DNA of 64,000 nucleotides from Diphasiastrum complanatum (taxonomy: Eukaryota; Streptophyta; Lycopodiopsida; Lycopodiales; Lycopodiaceae): the NCBI GenBank assembly GCA_029204225.1, contig CM055097.1:70744252-70808251 (forward strand), read 5' to 3'. The position numbers and the translations under genes are program-made. Positions 12,447 to 22,270 of the stretch are shown here, piece by piece. Within the stretch, counting starts at the first letter, position 1. Each line of letters begins with the position of its first letter. The notes under the pieces are model-generated. The model had not been told where the DNA came from, did not search any database, and was given only the letters and a program-made list of their open reading frames with translations.

Positions 12447-12960
12447 GTGCACTCAAGTTACAAAACATATGAGGTTTTTGTGGCTTCAATAGTTTTAGCA
12501 TCATTTTTTTTCTATATTATGGAACACTCCTCTCATCATGCAATAAATGTTTATAGGTGGATGTTTGTTTTGGAAAGATTCATGAAAGTTTTGAAATATT
12601 TTGTGTGTCAAAAGGCAAGACCAGAGAGTAGCATGGCCGAGGGGTGGTTAGTGCAAAAATCTCTTATGTGACTGAAATTTGGCTTCAAGTACATCTGTCT
12701 ACTCCACGATGATGGAATGATGAGGAGAACAATGAGATAAAAGGCATAAAACCCCAAGGTATAGGTGCTCCTAAGAAAATGACACATTTTCTTAGAAAAA
12801 AAATTGTACTTTCATGCTCTATATTTCTGGAGTGATGGATAAGTGTTTGGAGATATATGAACAAGAGAAGAAGAAAAGAGCGTTGGCTAGAAATAGACAC
12901 CAACATTATAGACATAGGAGTCAAGCTACACCTTCACATGATGTTGTGAGCCATTTCCAA
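12447..12960 (+). pseudogene. CACTA (En/Spm) transposase fragment, DUF4218-like
   Basis: The open frame 12447-12671 contains VYRWMFVLERFMKVLKYF followed by KARPESSMAEGWLVQKSL. This is the hallmark of the DUF4218 domain at the C-terminal side of plant CACTA transposases (usually R-W-M-Y...E-R-Y...L-K...V-R...A-R-P-E-G-S-I-A-E-G-Y). Downstream, with one stop, another frame reads STPR and then NDEENNEIKGIKPQGIGAP, which fits the next part of such proteins. Only about 130 residues of a protein near 1000 remain. No terminal repeats are certain. Confidence 0.78.
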
Positions 12961-13380
12961 CCAAATCCACTATAGAATGGATAGTTAACACACTCTAACA
13001 AGCAAGATCAAAGGGACAAGTCATATCTGACATGGAATGTAAGTTTGCAAGAGGATGTGATTGAGAGGTTTATTGTTTTTTTTTTATTAAATACAATGTA
13101 CTTGTACAATGATTGATTATTGTCTTAATTACAATTGATATGTGGCAGTATCGAAAGTATAGTGCAATGTGGGCATATGGTTGTCATCATCGCGTTGAAC
13201 GATGAACTTAGGATTATGGTGTAATGTTATCTTTCAATCAAGAAAGTTGGACTAGTGCACGAGAGCAGAGTCCAATTTCTAGAGAGCTTAAGTATGTAGG
13301 AACTATTCAAGATATATATGAAGTGTGTTTCAATGAAAATGGTAAATAGTTTTTGTTTGATGTGAAATGATTCAAAATGA
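12961..13380. other. No gene seen
   Basis: AT-rich sequence with no open frame or repeat end that I can support. It lies between the CACTA fragment and the LTR remnant of the next element. Confidence 0.4.
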
Positions 13381-13522
13381 ATTAGCAAGGGTCAAATGCA
13401 ACTGTGAAAAGAGAACGTAGTGGATTGTTTGTTATCGATTCAACCAAGACATTGAGCATGGAAAAGAAACAAAATCGTTCGTGACAACGAAACGAAACCA
13501 GTTTGCGACATGGTATCAGAGC
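13381..13522 (+). mobile_element. LTR 3' end and primer-binding site of a Copia element
   Basis: The sequence ends gtttgcgaca at 13510, immediately followed by TGGTATCAGAGC (13511-13522), the initiator tRNA-Met primer site. The last bases resemble the end of the minus-strand LTR at 6272 (gcgaca). The LTR start is not recognisable, so its left part is deleted or too diverged. Confidence 0.7.
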
Positions 13523-13574
13523 ACACAAAATATCACTATTGATATCTAAGCAGTGATTATCTAGACAACACAAT

Positions 13575-14470
13575 ATGGCTACAATGATCCAGACAAGAGT
13601 AGCAATCAGTCTTGATGGCACAAATTACAGGATATGAAAATTCAAGATCAAAACATTTTTGAAGGGCGAAGGCATCTGGTCGGTGACCAAACTCTCAGAG
13701 GTGCAGCCTCCAGAGGGAGACCCGAGGAGAGCTGAATGGATCAGAAAGGATGAGCGTGCAATGGTGATCATCGTTTCATCCATCAATGAAGATTTACTCA
13801 TGCAGATTGAAGACTGCAAAAGCAGCCATGCAATGTGGGAAAGATTAAAACAGAAGTATGAAGTGAGGATTGCAGCTTCAGTCATGCATCTTTACAATCA
13901 GCTACAATCCATACGATGGGATGGCAACCAGTTAGATCAGCATGTTGAAAAGATTAGAACGATATTCGCTCAGCTCACTGCATCAGGACAAGAGCACCAG
14001 GTCCCAGCACCACAGCAGCTGATGTACTTCATGAAATCTCTACCTACGTCCTATCAGCCATTGAGAATGCTCATATTGAGTCTACCAGAGTTGACATTCG
14101 AAAAAGGAGTCAGTCTTGTCGCTAATGAGAGACTGATGAGGGATGAAGGAGAAAGAAGCAATGATCAAGAAAAGGTCCTCTTCACAAAAGGAAAGAAGAA
14201 AAACAAGAACAAATCTAGATTCGAGAAAAAGAAGTCCTCGAATCAAAAATCTTCTTCATGTGTCACTGCCACAAACCGGGCCATACAGCCAACAAATGTT
14301 GGTTCAATCCAGCAATATCTTGCATGCACTGCAAGAAGAAGGGTCACTCTGCATATGATTGTAGATTCAACCCAAAAAGAAAAAACAAAGCTAAAAAAGC
14401 TAATGTTGTAGAGTCGTCCAAGGATGCAGATAGAGGTGATGAAGCCTTCACGATACTCGATGAACAATGA
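13575..14470 (+). pseudogene. Copia gag with two zinc knuckles
   Basis: It starts MATMIQTRVAISLDGTNYRI. A TGA then stands where the conserved Trp of the NYxxWKFxI motif should be, and the frame continues open from 13659 to about 14257. A shift of frame then leads into two consecutive CCHC knuckles, CHCHKPGHTANKC and CMHCKKKGHSAYDC (14258-14470). The central UBN2-type domain (MWERLKQKYEVR, LTFEKGVSLVANERL) is well preserved. Two knuckles in tandem are less common than one in plant Copia gag. The TGA and the frameshift inactivate it. Confidence 0.87.
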
Positions 14471-14886
14471 GCTACACTGAACACAACTACGATGTAGTCA
14501 TTGATTTAGGAGCAACATCACACATCACCTGCAACAAGAAAATCTTGATCAACTTCAGAGAACTCGAAGACAACAGAGCAGTGATTCTAGGTGATGGGAG
14601 CATACACAATATCAAAGGCATCGGCACTCTACAACTGCGAACACTGTCAGGACAAGCAGAGCTGCCAAGAGCACTCTACGTCCCTTCATTGAGAAAAGAT
14701 CTGCTATCAGTCTCCAAGATGACAGATCTTGGAATTCGAGGTTTATTCGACGGCATCACATGCCGCATGATCGAGAATACGACAAACAAGTTGCCGACAG
14801 TCGGATGCAGAGAAGGAAACCTCTATCAAGCCAAAATAATCAGCAACTCTGATAGCATATTAAATGCATCAAAAAATGAAGATTAG
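14467..14886 (+). pseudogene. Copia protease and pre-integrase region
   Basis: The frame overlaps the end of gag by one codon. VVIDLGATSHIT stands at the active site, where D-S-G is expected: Ser is replaced by Leu, which should inactivate the protease. ALYVPSLRKDLLSVSKMTDL and the pre-integrase segment follow, ending at a TAG at 14884-14886. The same protein is recognisable in the minus-strand element at 7.9-8.4 kb. Confidence 0.87.
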
Positions 14887-14901
14887 CTCTAGCACAGGAG
14901 A

Positions 14902-15900
14902 ATGTATCATCTGAACATGCGGATCCTGTATGACATGTGCAAGAAAGACATAGTCACAGGTCTCAAGATATCAAGGCCCGAAATTGAGTTCTGCGAAGCC
15001 TGTCAGAAAGGCAAACAACATTGGAATCCATTCACACATGAGAGAAGAAGAGCCAAGGAAGTTCTTGAGCTCGTCCACTCAGATGTTTGTGGATCGATGA
15101 AGATGGATTCACTCTCAAGTTTGAGGTATTTTCTGACGTTCATAGATGATTACAGCCGGATGACCACGATCTACTACCTAAAGAAAAAATTTGAAGTGTT
15201 TGATTCCTTCAAGAAGTTCATGGCATTTGCAGAGCGACACACCTCAAAGAAGATTCAAATCATCAGATCTGACAATGGAGGTGAATACAAAAACAAGAAA
15301 GAAGAAACAAAACGCTAGTCAAAGGAGCTAGATGCATGATGGCACAGGCTCAATTGCCAAGTCAATCCTGGGCTGAGGCAGTAGCTGCAGTAGTACACTT
15401 GCAGCACAGATCCACAACGACAACTCTGGAAGATAAGACTCTGTACAAAATGTGGATAGGTAGAAAGCTTGATCTCTCATATGTACGTGTGTTTGGATGT
15501 GCAGCATACAAGCACATTCCAAAAGAAAAAAGAAACAAGCTTGATAACAAATCAGAGCAAACGGTCATGGTCAGTTACTCGAATGGATCATGAGTGTACA
15601 AACTCTACGATCCAACTACAAAAAAGGTTGTTTTGAGTAGAGATGTGAAGTTCAATGAGTCCACATTCCCTCCTGGACTGAAAGACGAAAGAGGCCATGA
15701 GATCTTCACACGGTTGTCTATTCAAGAGGGAGATCCATGACAGACGTCAAATCAAAATATTGAGCCACAGACTCCAGAGCAGCAGGAATCAGAGTATCAA
15801 CTCCACGAACAAAAAAACATTCGAACAGTGACGAAACGAATCTAGAAGGTCAACAAGACAAAGAAGACCTCCAGACTGTTACTCTCACAATCTTCAGTGG
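14902..15900 (+). pseudogene. Copia integrase, catalytic part deleted
   Basis: 14902-15318 carries the zinc-binding part (HLNM...FCEACQKGK) and the first two catalytic Asp regions (VHSDVCG, RSDNGGEY). The frame then breaks at 15316. The next readable piece (15336-15593) starts after the catalytic Glu region, at SQSWAEAVAAVVHLQ, and continues with VRVFGCAAYKHIP. The segment with the catalytic Glu is therefore missing. The C-terminal linker towards reverse transcriptase runs to about 15900 with stops. Confidence 0.87.
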
Positions 15901-15959
15901 AGCAAAGACACGCAGTTCGAGTACTGCAGCTTCACTGAAGAGCCAACAACATACCAAGA

Positions 15960-16956
15960 AGCTATCCAAAGTCTAGAGGGAGAATTCTGGAAGCAGGCAA
16001 TGTTAGAGGAGATCGAGTCGATGAGGCAAAATGAGGCATGGACACTAGAGCCACTGAAAGAAAACAAAAAATTCGTAAACCACAAGTGGGTATACAAGAA
16101 GAAGATGAAATCATATGGCACCATTGGCCGCTACAAGGCAAGGCTTGTCGCAAAGGGCTACACACAGGGATATGGTGTTGATTATTTCGACACATATTCG
16201 CCGATGGTCAAGATGACAAGCATACGACTACTCCTTGCATATGCCACACAGCACAATCTGGAAATTCACCAGATTGATGTGAAGACAACCTTTCTCCACG
16301 GAGATCTAGAGGAGAACCAGGCATCACGAGCTTGGTATAAGAAGCTCGATAGTCTTTGGAAGTCTCTAGACTTCAGTCCTACACAATCGGACTGTAACGT
16401 CTACATAAAAAGAGTAGGAAAATATTTTGTGATACTGACTACTTTCGTGGATGATTCCCTGATGATAAAAAATTCCTTGATGCTGATCAAAGACACGGAA
16501 AGTCAGATTTCTGAAAACTATGAAATCACAAATCTAGGAGAAGCAACGAAATGCCTCAGGATGGAGATCAGAAGAGATCGAACAAAGGGCAAAATGCATT
16601 TGAGTCAGTCAGAATATGTCAGAAAGGTGCTTAAGTAGTATCACATGATGGAGTGCAAAGAAAGGCCACACCAATTATAGCTGGAGCCAAGATGACGAAG
16701 TAGGATTGCCCTAAAATGGAAGAGGAAGAACAAAATATGGCAGGTATACACTACCAAAACTTGATCGGTAGTCTGATGTACCTTACAATTTGTACCAGAC
16801 CCGATCTAGCTTTCTCTATTTACGCCTTGAGCCAATTCTCTTCCAATCCTGGCATGGCACATTGGAAGATGGCAAAACAAATCCTACAGTATCTAAAGGG
16901 TACCCAGAATATGGGATTAACCTACAAAGCTAAAAACGAAAAAAAGAGATTCGAGC
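15960..16956 (+). pseudogene. Copia reverse transcriptase and partial RNase H
   Basis: The reading starts upstream of MLEEIESMRQNEAW and contains HKWVYKKKMK, YKARLVAKGYTQ and IHQIDVKTTFLHGDLEE. An internal deletion then leads to ASRAWYKKLD. The catalytic loop reads TFVDDSL instead of YVDD, followed by NLGEATKCLRMEI. After a frame break, 16716-16956 gives NLIGSLMYLTICTRPDLAF up to YLKGTQNMGLTYK. The rest of RNase H is cut off exactly where another LTR begins at about 16957. Confidence 0.88.
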
Positions 16957-16958
16957 TG

Positions 16959-17426
16959 TGTGAGAGATTTCAAATAGCTTAGTCTAGTTTAGTCATATTT
17001 TGGTAAATTGTCAATAAGAGGCCAAAACTCATTTTAGACTTAGAGATAAACTTTTTGAAGTTATATTATTTAAAATACATTCAATAAACACTTTTTAAAA
17101 GTGTGAGAAAGTTGGTAGTCGAGTTTGAGAGAGATTCAAATTTGAACTTTGATTACATTGAATCTAGACCCAAAAATAGTAGGATTTACATTTTGGAGGG
17201 AAGCCAAGTGACCAAGTAGGGTTTGGACACTCTATAAAAGCATGTGACTCATGGAGAGACAAATCTTCTCTCTTCTCTCTCTGATTGAATGCATGTAGTA
17301 GTGTGTTTTTGCCATAGAATCAAAGATAGATCTTGAATCTCAATCTAGTCTTGATCTTGGTGCATCTACACACCTTAGGAGATCACAAGTACGTGTTGTG
17401 GACAGTCCACATGTGTGAAATTAACA
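16959..17426 (+). mobile_element. Copia 5' LTR nested in the preceding element
   Basis: It starts TGTGAGAGATTT and ends GAAATTAACA, directly before TGGTATCAAAGCC at 17427. The start coincides with the sudden end of the previous element's RNase H. It matches the minus-strand LTR at 11282-12036 in its first 400 bp but lacks the later 'cacacgtgtgaaatac' part. A TATA-like 'ctataaaagc' at about 17230 precedes a short pyrimidine patch. Confidence 0.82.
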
Positions 17427-18157
17427 TGGTATCAAAGCCTACCTAAGGTTACCATGCATTTTGATCCATTTGAGTGAAAACTTTTCTTCAATCTCTAGAA
17501 ATTGTCAAGTTCCATTTTCCTAGCTATCTTGTCTAATTTTGGATCATGATTGGGTCTGACCTGGTACTGTATGGAATCAGGTGCTCAGACACGTGTGAGG
17601 AACATCCAATTTCAGATTGAGAGTTCTCTCTCATGCTTGATTTTTTTATTTGCTTGATAGCTTGTTCTGAAGCTATTTTCGTCTAGTTTCTGATGCAATC
17701 AATTTCATTCCATTTGGTTGAGCCAATCAAAAGTTATAAGCTTTTGAAGAGGGTTAGGTAGGGCACTCAGACCTGGGTGGACACATTTGGTTTGGTCAAG
17801 AGGTTGCTTGGTTGATCATTGTTCACAGTTGTATGGTTACCAATCTCATTTATAAGTGATCTAGACATTGTTTTGAGATCATAGCCAATTTGTTTCATGC
17901 AATATCATTGAGTTTGAGTCAAATTGGGTTACTTAGTGTATTTCACATGCGCTAAGAGTAAATGATCCTAACTTTCCTATTGTCCATCATTTGATGTGAA
18001 ATAGATCTTGTTTTAAAGAGATGTGAGTAGCTAGTGAGAATCAATTTACAAATTGTTGCAAGATCTTTCATAGGAGGAGATAGCACTTCATTATTGGATC
18101 CTATTGAGAGTGTGTAGCAACATTTATTGTTCATCATTTGAGTTTTCTTCACTTTAA
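17427..18157 (+). other. Primer-binding site and untranslated leader
   Basis: TGGTATCAAAGCC resembles the initiator tRNA-Met site with one change. The 700 bp that follow have no gene on the plus strand and act as the element's leader. A 201-codon minus-strand open frame at 17952-18557 is opposite gag and accidental. Confidence 0.7.
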
Positions 18158-18960
18158 ATGTCTTCAATGAGTTCATCTTTGTTGGAACCAAGTGAAAGCT
18201 TGTCCACCTCATACTATTCAATTTGGAAGATGAGGATGGAATCCATCTATGATCCTTCAAGATGTGATGGACATAGTTCTTGGCCTTGAAGAAGAACCAC
18301 AAGTTCTTCAAGAGGTTCAAAAATACAAAAAGAGAGCTAGGATGGCTCTTCACTACATTAAAATGAATATCTCTAATGAGATATTGAGGGCAATAGGTAC
18401 TTGTACAACAGCCAAAGAAGCTTGGGATTGTCTCGAGACTATCTATGAGGCTGAGAACACATCTAGGCTCCTCACTCTTAGAAATCAAATCCTCCAAAGT
18501 AGCCAAAAGAGTGATGAGAGTGCATCTAGTTATGTTTTGAGAGTAAAAGATATTCATAGAGAGCTTGCTTGCATTGGTGATTCCATCAATAAAAATGAGC
18601 TAGTCCAAGTCATTCTCAATGGCTTGAGAAGTTAATTTGATAACATTTCCAATCCTATGCCATAAAGGAGGAGCTACCAAGTTTGGAGACTCTCCAAAGT
18701 GTGCTAATTTCCGAAGAATCAAGACAAGAGTATAAGCCGCTTGAGGATGGACAAGCTTTCTCTCACTCATAATAATGGCAAAGCCCTCTTTGCCAAGGAC
18801 AAGCACAAAGGAAGGAGCAAGAACCAATATCAACAATCCTCAAGCAAGGAAAAAGGTAAATCCAAAGACAAATATGAGGAGGAAGATGATTCCTCTATAA
18901 TCAACTCAAGCAAGCCAACATCACCAATCAGAAGGAAGACACTATTGCAAGTGATGGAGA
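18158..18960 (+). pseudogene. Copia gag, zinc knuckle lost
   Basis: It starts MSSMSSSLLEPSESLST and YYSIWKMRMESI. A frameshift near 18240 leads to the main stretch 18249-18635 (DVMDIVLGLEEEPQ, TSRLLTLRNQILQ, ASSYVLRVKDIHREL). A stop follows LNGLRS at 18633-18635, and the Lys/Ser-rich tail continues to about 18960 in another frame. The CCHC knuckle expected before the protease is not present. Confidence 0.85.
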
Positions 18961-19004
18961 GGGATCTCTTATGGCCTCTAGCTTCTCATCCACTCCTTTC
19001 AAGA

Positions 19005-20310
19005 AGGACGGCTTATGGTATATTGATAGTGGAGCCTCTTCACATATGTGTAGCTCCAAGGATTCTTTCTCTTCTATTTCACCTTATGATGGAGTCAAGA
19101 AATCAATATACACTACAAATGACTTTAATGTCCTATTGAAGGCATAGGGAACATTCCCTTAAAGCTTGCATCCTCTAAAGTTCTTTCTCTTTCTAAAGTT
19201 CTTTATGTGCCTAAGCTTACTAAGAATCTCATTAGTGTTGGCCAATTGCTTGATAATGGCCTTGATGTAAAATTCAATGTTGATACTTGCACTATCAAGA
19301 AGAATGATGAGATACTTGCATTAGGATCTAGATTTGGAGGCATCTATAAACTAGATACAAATGAATATGTGAATGCTTGTAATGTTGCTCTTGTGAACAA
19401 GCTCTCTATGGAGTAATTATGGCATAAGAGGTTGGGACATCCCAACTACAAATCCATGCTCTCTATGATTAAAGAGGCCAAATCTATTGGCTTGCCAAAG
19501 TCATTCTCCAAGAAGATCAAGCCTTGTGAGGCTTGTGCTATTGCTAAATCTCAAAAAAATCCATTTACAAGATCTTCTATCAAAAGCAAGCATCCTTTAT
19601 TTCACAAGATTCACTTGGATATATCTTCTTGCTTCTAGATCTATGGTGTTTGATCATTTTCTTATTTTCAAAGCTTATGTAGAGAAGCAATTCTCATTCA
19701 AGATGAAAGCTCTTAGATGTGATGGAGGTGGTGAATATATCTCCAATAAATTCCATGATTTTTTTGAGCTTGAAGGCATCAGAAGAGAGTTCTCTTGTGC
19801 CTATTCTCCATCTCAAAATGGAGTGGCCGAGAGAAAGAATAGATCTCTATGTGAATGTGCAAAATCTATGAGAATTGAGTCATCTTTGCCCAAAGATTTT
19901 TGGGGAGAATCCATTAATTGTGCAAATTATCTTTGCAATAGGCTCCCACATATAGCTCTTGGAGGAAAGTCACCATATGAAATCTTATATTTGAAGAAGC
20001 CTAAGGTTGATCACCTTAGAGTTTTTGGATGCATATGCTTTGCCCATATTCCTTGGAAACAAGGAAGAAAGAAGATCCTAGTGCATGCAAAGGGATCATG
20101 GTTGGATACTCATCCACCAAAAAGGCCTATAGAGTCTTTGTACTCTCTACTTCTCAAGTCATTGAAAGTAGAGATGTTGTTTTTCATGAAGATCAACATT
20201 TCCCGCATTCACAAAAAACCTTTCATGAAGAACACAAATTTTGTTATTTAAAAAATGTTTCAAATAATGAGCCAACAAGGCATCCTTATGTCTCCCGCCT
20301 TGTCTCTCTC
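19005..20310 (+). pseudogene. Copia protease and integrase remnant
   Basis: LWYIDSGASSHMCSSKDSF at about 19010 has an intact DSG protease triplet. VPKLTKNLISVGQLLDNGL (19207-19416) and the integrase zinc region (GHPNYKSMLSM...CEACAIAKS, 19432-19638) follow. The first catalytic Asp region is deleted near 19640. RCDGGGEY and NGVAERKNRSLCE (second Asp and Glu) are present at 19700-19860, as is FWGESINCANYLCNRLP. The reading decays after 20250, and reverse transcriptase is absent. It meets the unrelated cassette near 20305. Confidence 0.87.
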
Positions 20311-21446
20311 TAAATCCTCCATGCCTGCTAGCAAAGGCATCAACTTCGACGATATCCTACAACACATAATCAAGTGTTAGTCAAACTAGCAGATCAATCA
20401 TCAATTACATGTTAAATAATACATGATTTTCGTGAGAAGGTGTACTTACCAAATCCTCCTCGTCAGCTTGGATCATACAGCAGCATCTAAATTGTGACCA
20501 GCAATAATGGTGGATTGCTGGTCAGCTGGAATAGTATATGTGGGAGGTGGCGGATACTTTTTCTGAAAAGCCAAAAACTCCTCCTCACTGGGCATATTAG
20601 CCTCATATGCCCTGCTCTTAGATAGCATCCTTTGAAGGGCATCTGTGCCACTTTCCCATTCTACCTGGTCCTCATAGTCGATGCCATCTATGAGGTCGTC
20701 ATCATCAAAGTCAATAAAATCTTTTAATTCAGAAATCATCCTTGACATAAGAGATAATATCTCATCTTCTTTGAGATCCATTACGTCTCCGATGTCACTA
20801 ATGGATAAGAATGCAACATCGTCCATATGGTACACAGGGAGGTCCATCAGGGTTCTGCTCTGGTCAATCTCGCTCGGGGTAGATAACGGAGAGATAGACA
20901 GAGAACGAGCCTTGGCAGGATCATATTGTTCTGCTTGTCTGACCTCCTCTACATCTCCTAAAATCTCATCAATAATGGAAACCTCTGAAGCCACATGAGT
21001 GGTAGGGGCAGGCAAACCAATCATGGACGACCCAAAAGATTCTGCCTCGTCAGGGATAAGAGCAGATAAGAAAAACACAAAGGCCATACCCTCCTGAACG
21101 AAGCGACATACTCGATTGTGTTCCTCACAGGGTATGACACGTTTAAATAGATCAATAAGTTTGATAAACTTACGATCAAAGGCTTGGCACTTGGCTGAGC
21201 ATGAGCCAAATCTGTGAAATGCACAAATCTCAAGCCGTCCATCAGAAGGGTACCCTGTTGCAAGCACTCATAAAAATCCTTGTACAGTTTAGGAAAAAAT
21301 TTCCTGTGCTCAATAACAAATCTCTCTATGTCAAACTGAAAATCGAAATAGGACAAAAAATGGGCCTGTCTGTCGCTAACCTCAGCATCAACTAGGAAAG
21401 AACTAAGAGCTTTATCATAGATCAAACTAGTAGACGAGGAGGCCAC
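20305..21446 (-). CDS. Acidic protein of unknown function, two exons, frame broken
   Basis: I do not recognise this protein. The minus-strand reading begins near 21446 with ASSSTSLIYDKALSSFLVDA. The first codon is GTG where ATG would be expected, so a lost start or non-ATG start is possible. It runs through FDIERFVIEHRKFFPKLYKD to about 21180. It then shifts frame by one base within 'gccaagcc' into FDRKFIKLIDLFKRVIPC. The C-terminal half is strongly acidic (DFIDFDDDDLIDGIDYEDQ). A second one-base discrepancy lies near 20470. The exon then ends at a good donor (G|GTAAGT, 20450) and continues from an acceptor (TAG|, exon from 20356) with DIVEVDAFASRHGG. It is divergently transcribed from the H3-like/protease gene, and its length is about 350 residues as seen. 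Conserved coding quality around each break suggests recent decay or sequencing indels. Confidence 0.55.
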
Positions 21447-22270
21447 ATCGATATGACGTGCCGGTTAGCAAGGGGACATAAATGAGGTACTGCGGGCGCG
21501 TGATGGCGATATGCACTATACGTGAATCCGAATATCGGAACCACGCGCCAGGGAATCAGTGCAACTATGGATGTCTTTGTTGGGCGCGTGGTAGCGATAT
21601 TGTACAAATAGATTTGGAGCAGGCTGGTAAATTTGACTCAATATGCAAAACTGAATTACAGAAACAACACTCATATATATAGTCTAATACAGAGCATCTG
21701 AACCGTACACGTGTCTCAGTAACGTGCGGTCAAAATTGCCACACATGTGGAAACGACGACGAAATCATTCTGAATGACACATGTACACTTCGGATCCTGA
21801 CACGCGTCCTTGCACGTGCATGCCAACTGTACTATCGTACGTCCCAATCGTCTTCTGACGCATGTGTGGTCTAGATGTCGCCATGTGTCCTCGCACGTGC
21901 ATGCCAACCGTCTGATCGTATGAACCGTTGATATCCTGACACGTGATGGATGCGTGTGACCACACGTGCGGGGAGTGGAGGTGTCACATCGAATGTGCGA
22001 ATGTGATGGGACGTTCTACAGGTATAAGAGGACGTTTTCGGTTCTTATTTCAGTTTCTTAATTCTTTGTTCTCTGGCTCTCCTTAGTTTCCTTCGTTCAC
22101 TTTTGCTCCCCGCTAGACGCATATCGCTATCACGCGCCAAAGGACCCACATACCAGTACAGCTGGCCCGCCCGCGCGTCATGGTGATACGCCATCGCCAT
22201 CGCGCGGCTCCTCTGTCGAATACCTGCTTTCCTTGCTCGTTGGTGCGTCATATCGATACCCTACCTTGCA
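21447..22270. promoter_or_regulatory. Divergent promoter region flanked by inverted repeats
   Basis: The 824 bp between two divergent genes hold a dense cluster of ACGTG and CATGTG words between 21700 and 21980. These include 'gtacacgtgtc', 'gcacgtgcatgcc' twice and 'acacgtgatgg'; CACGTG is the plant G-box. The block 'gcacgtgcatgccaac' recurs at about 21812 and 21893. Both outer edges carry the same sequence in inverted orientation: 'atcgatatgacg' at 21447-21458 and its reverse complement at 22246-22257. Further matches inside include 'agcaagg' and 'cacgcgcca'. A TATA-like 'ggtataagag' lies at 22020 on the plus strand, about 250 bp before the H3-like start. The composition is GC-richer than the surroundings. 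Confidence 0.6.

Noticed and set aside
17952-18557. 201-codon minus-strand frame
   Set aside because: Antisense to the Copia leader and gag; no domain.
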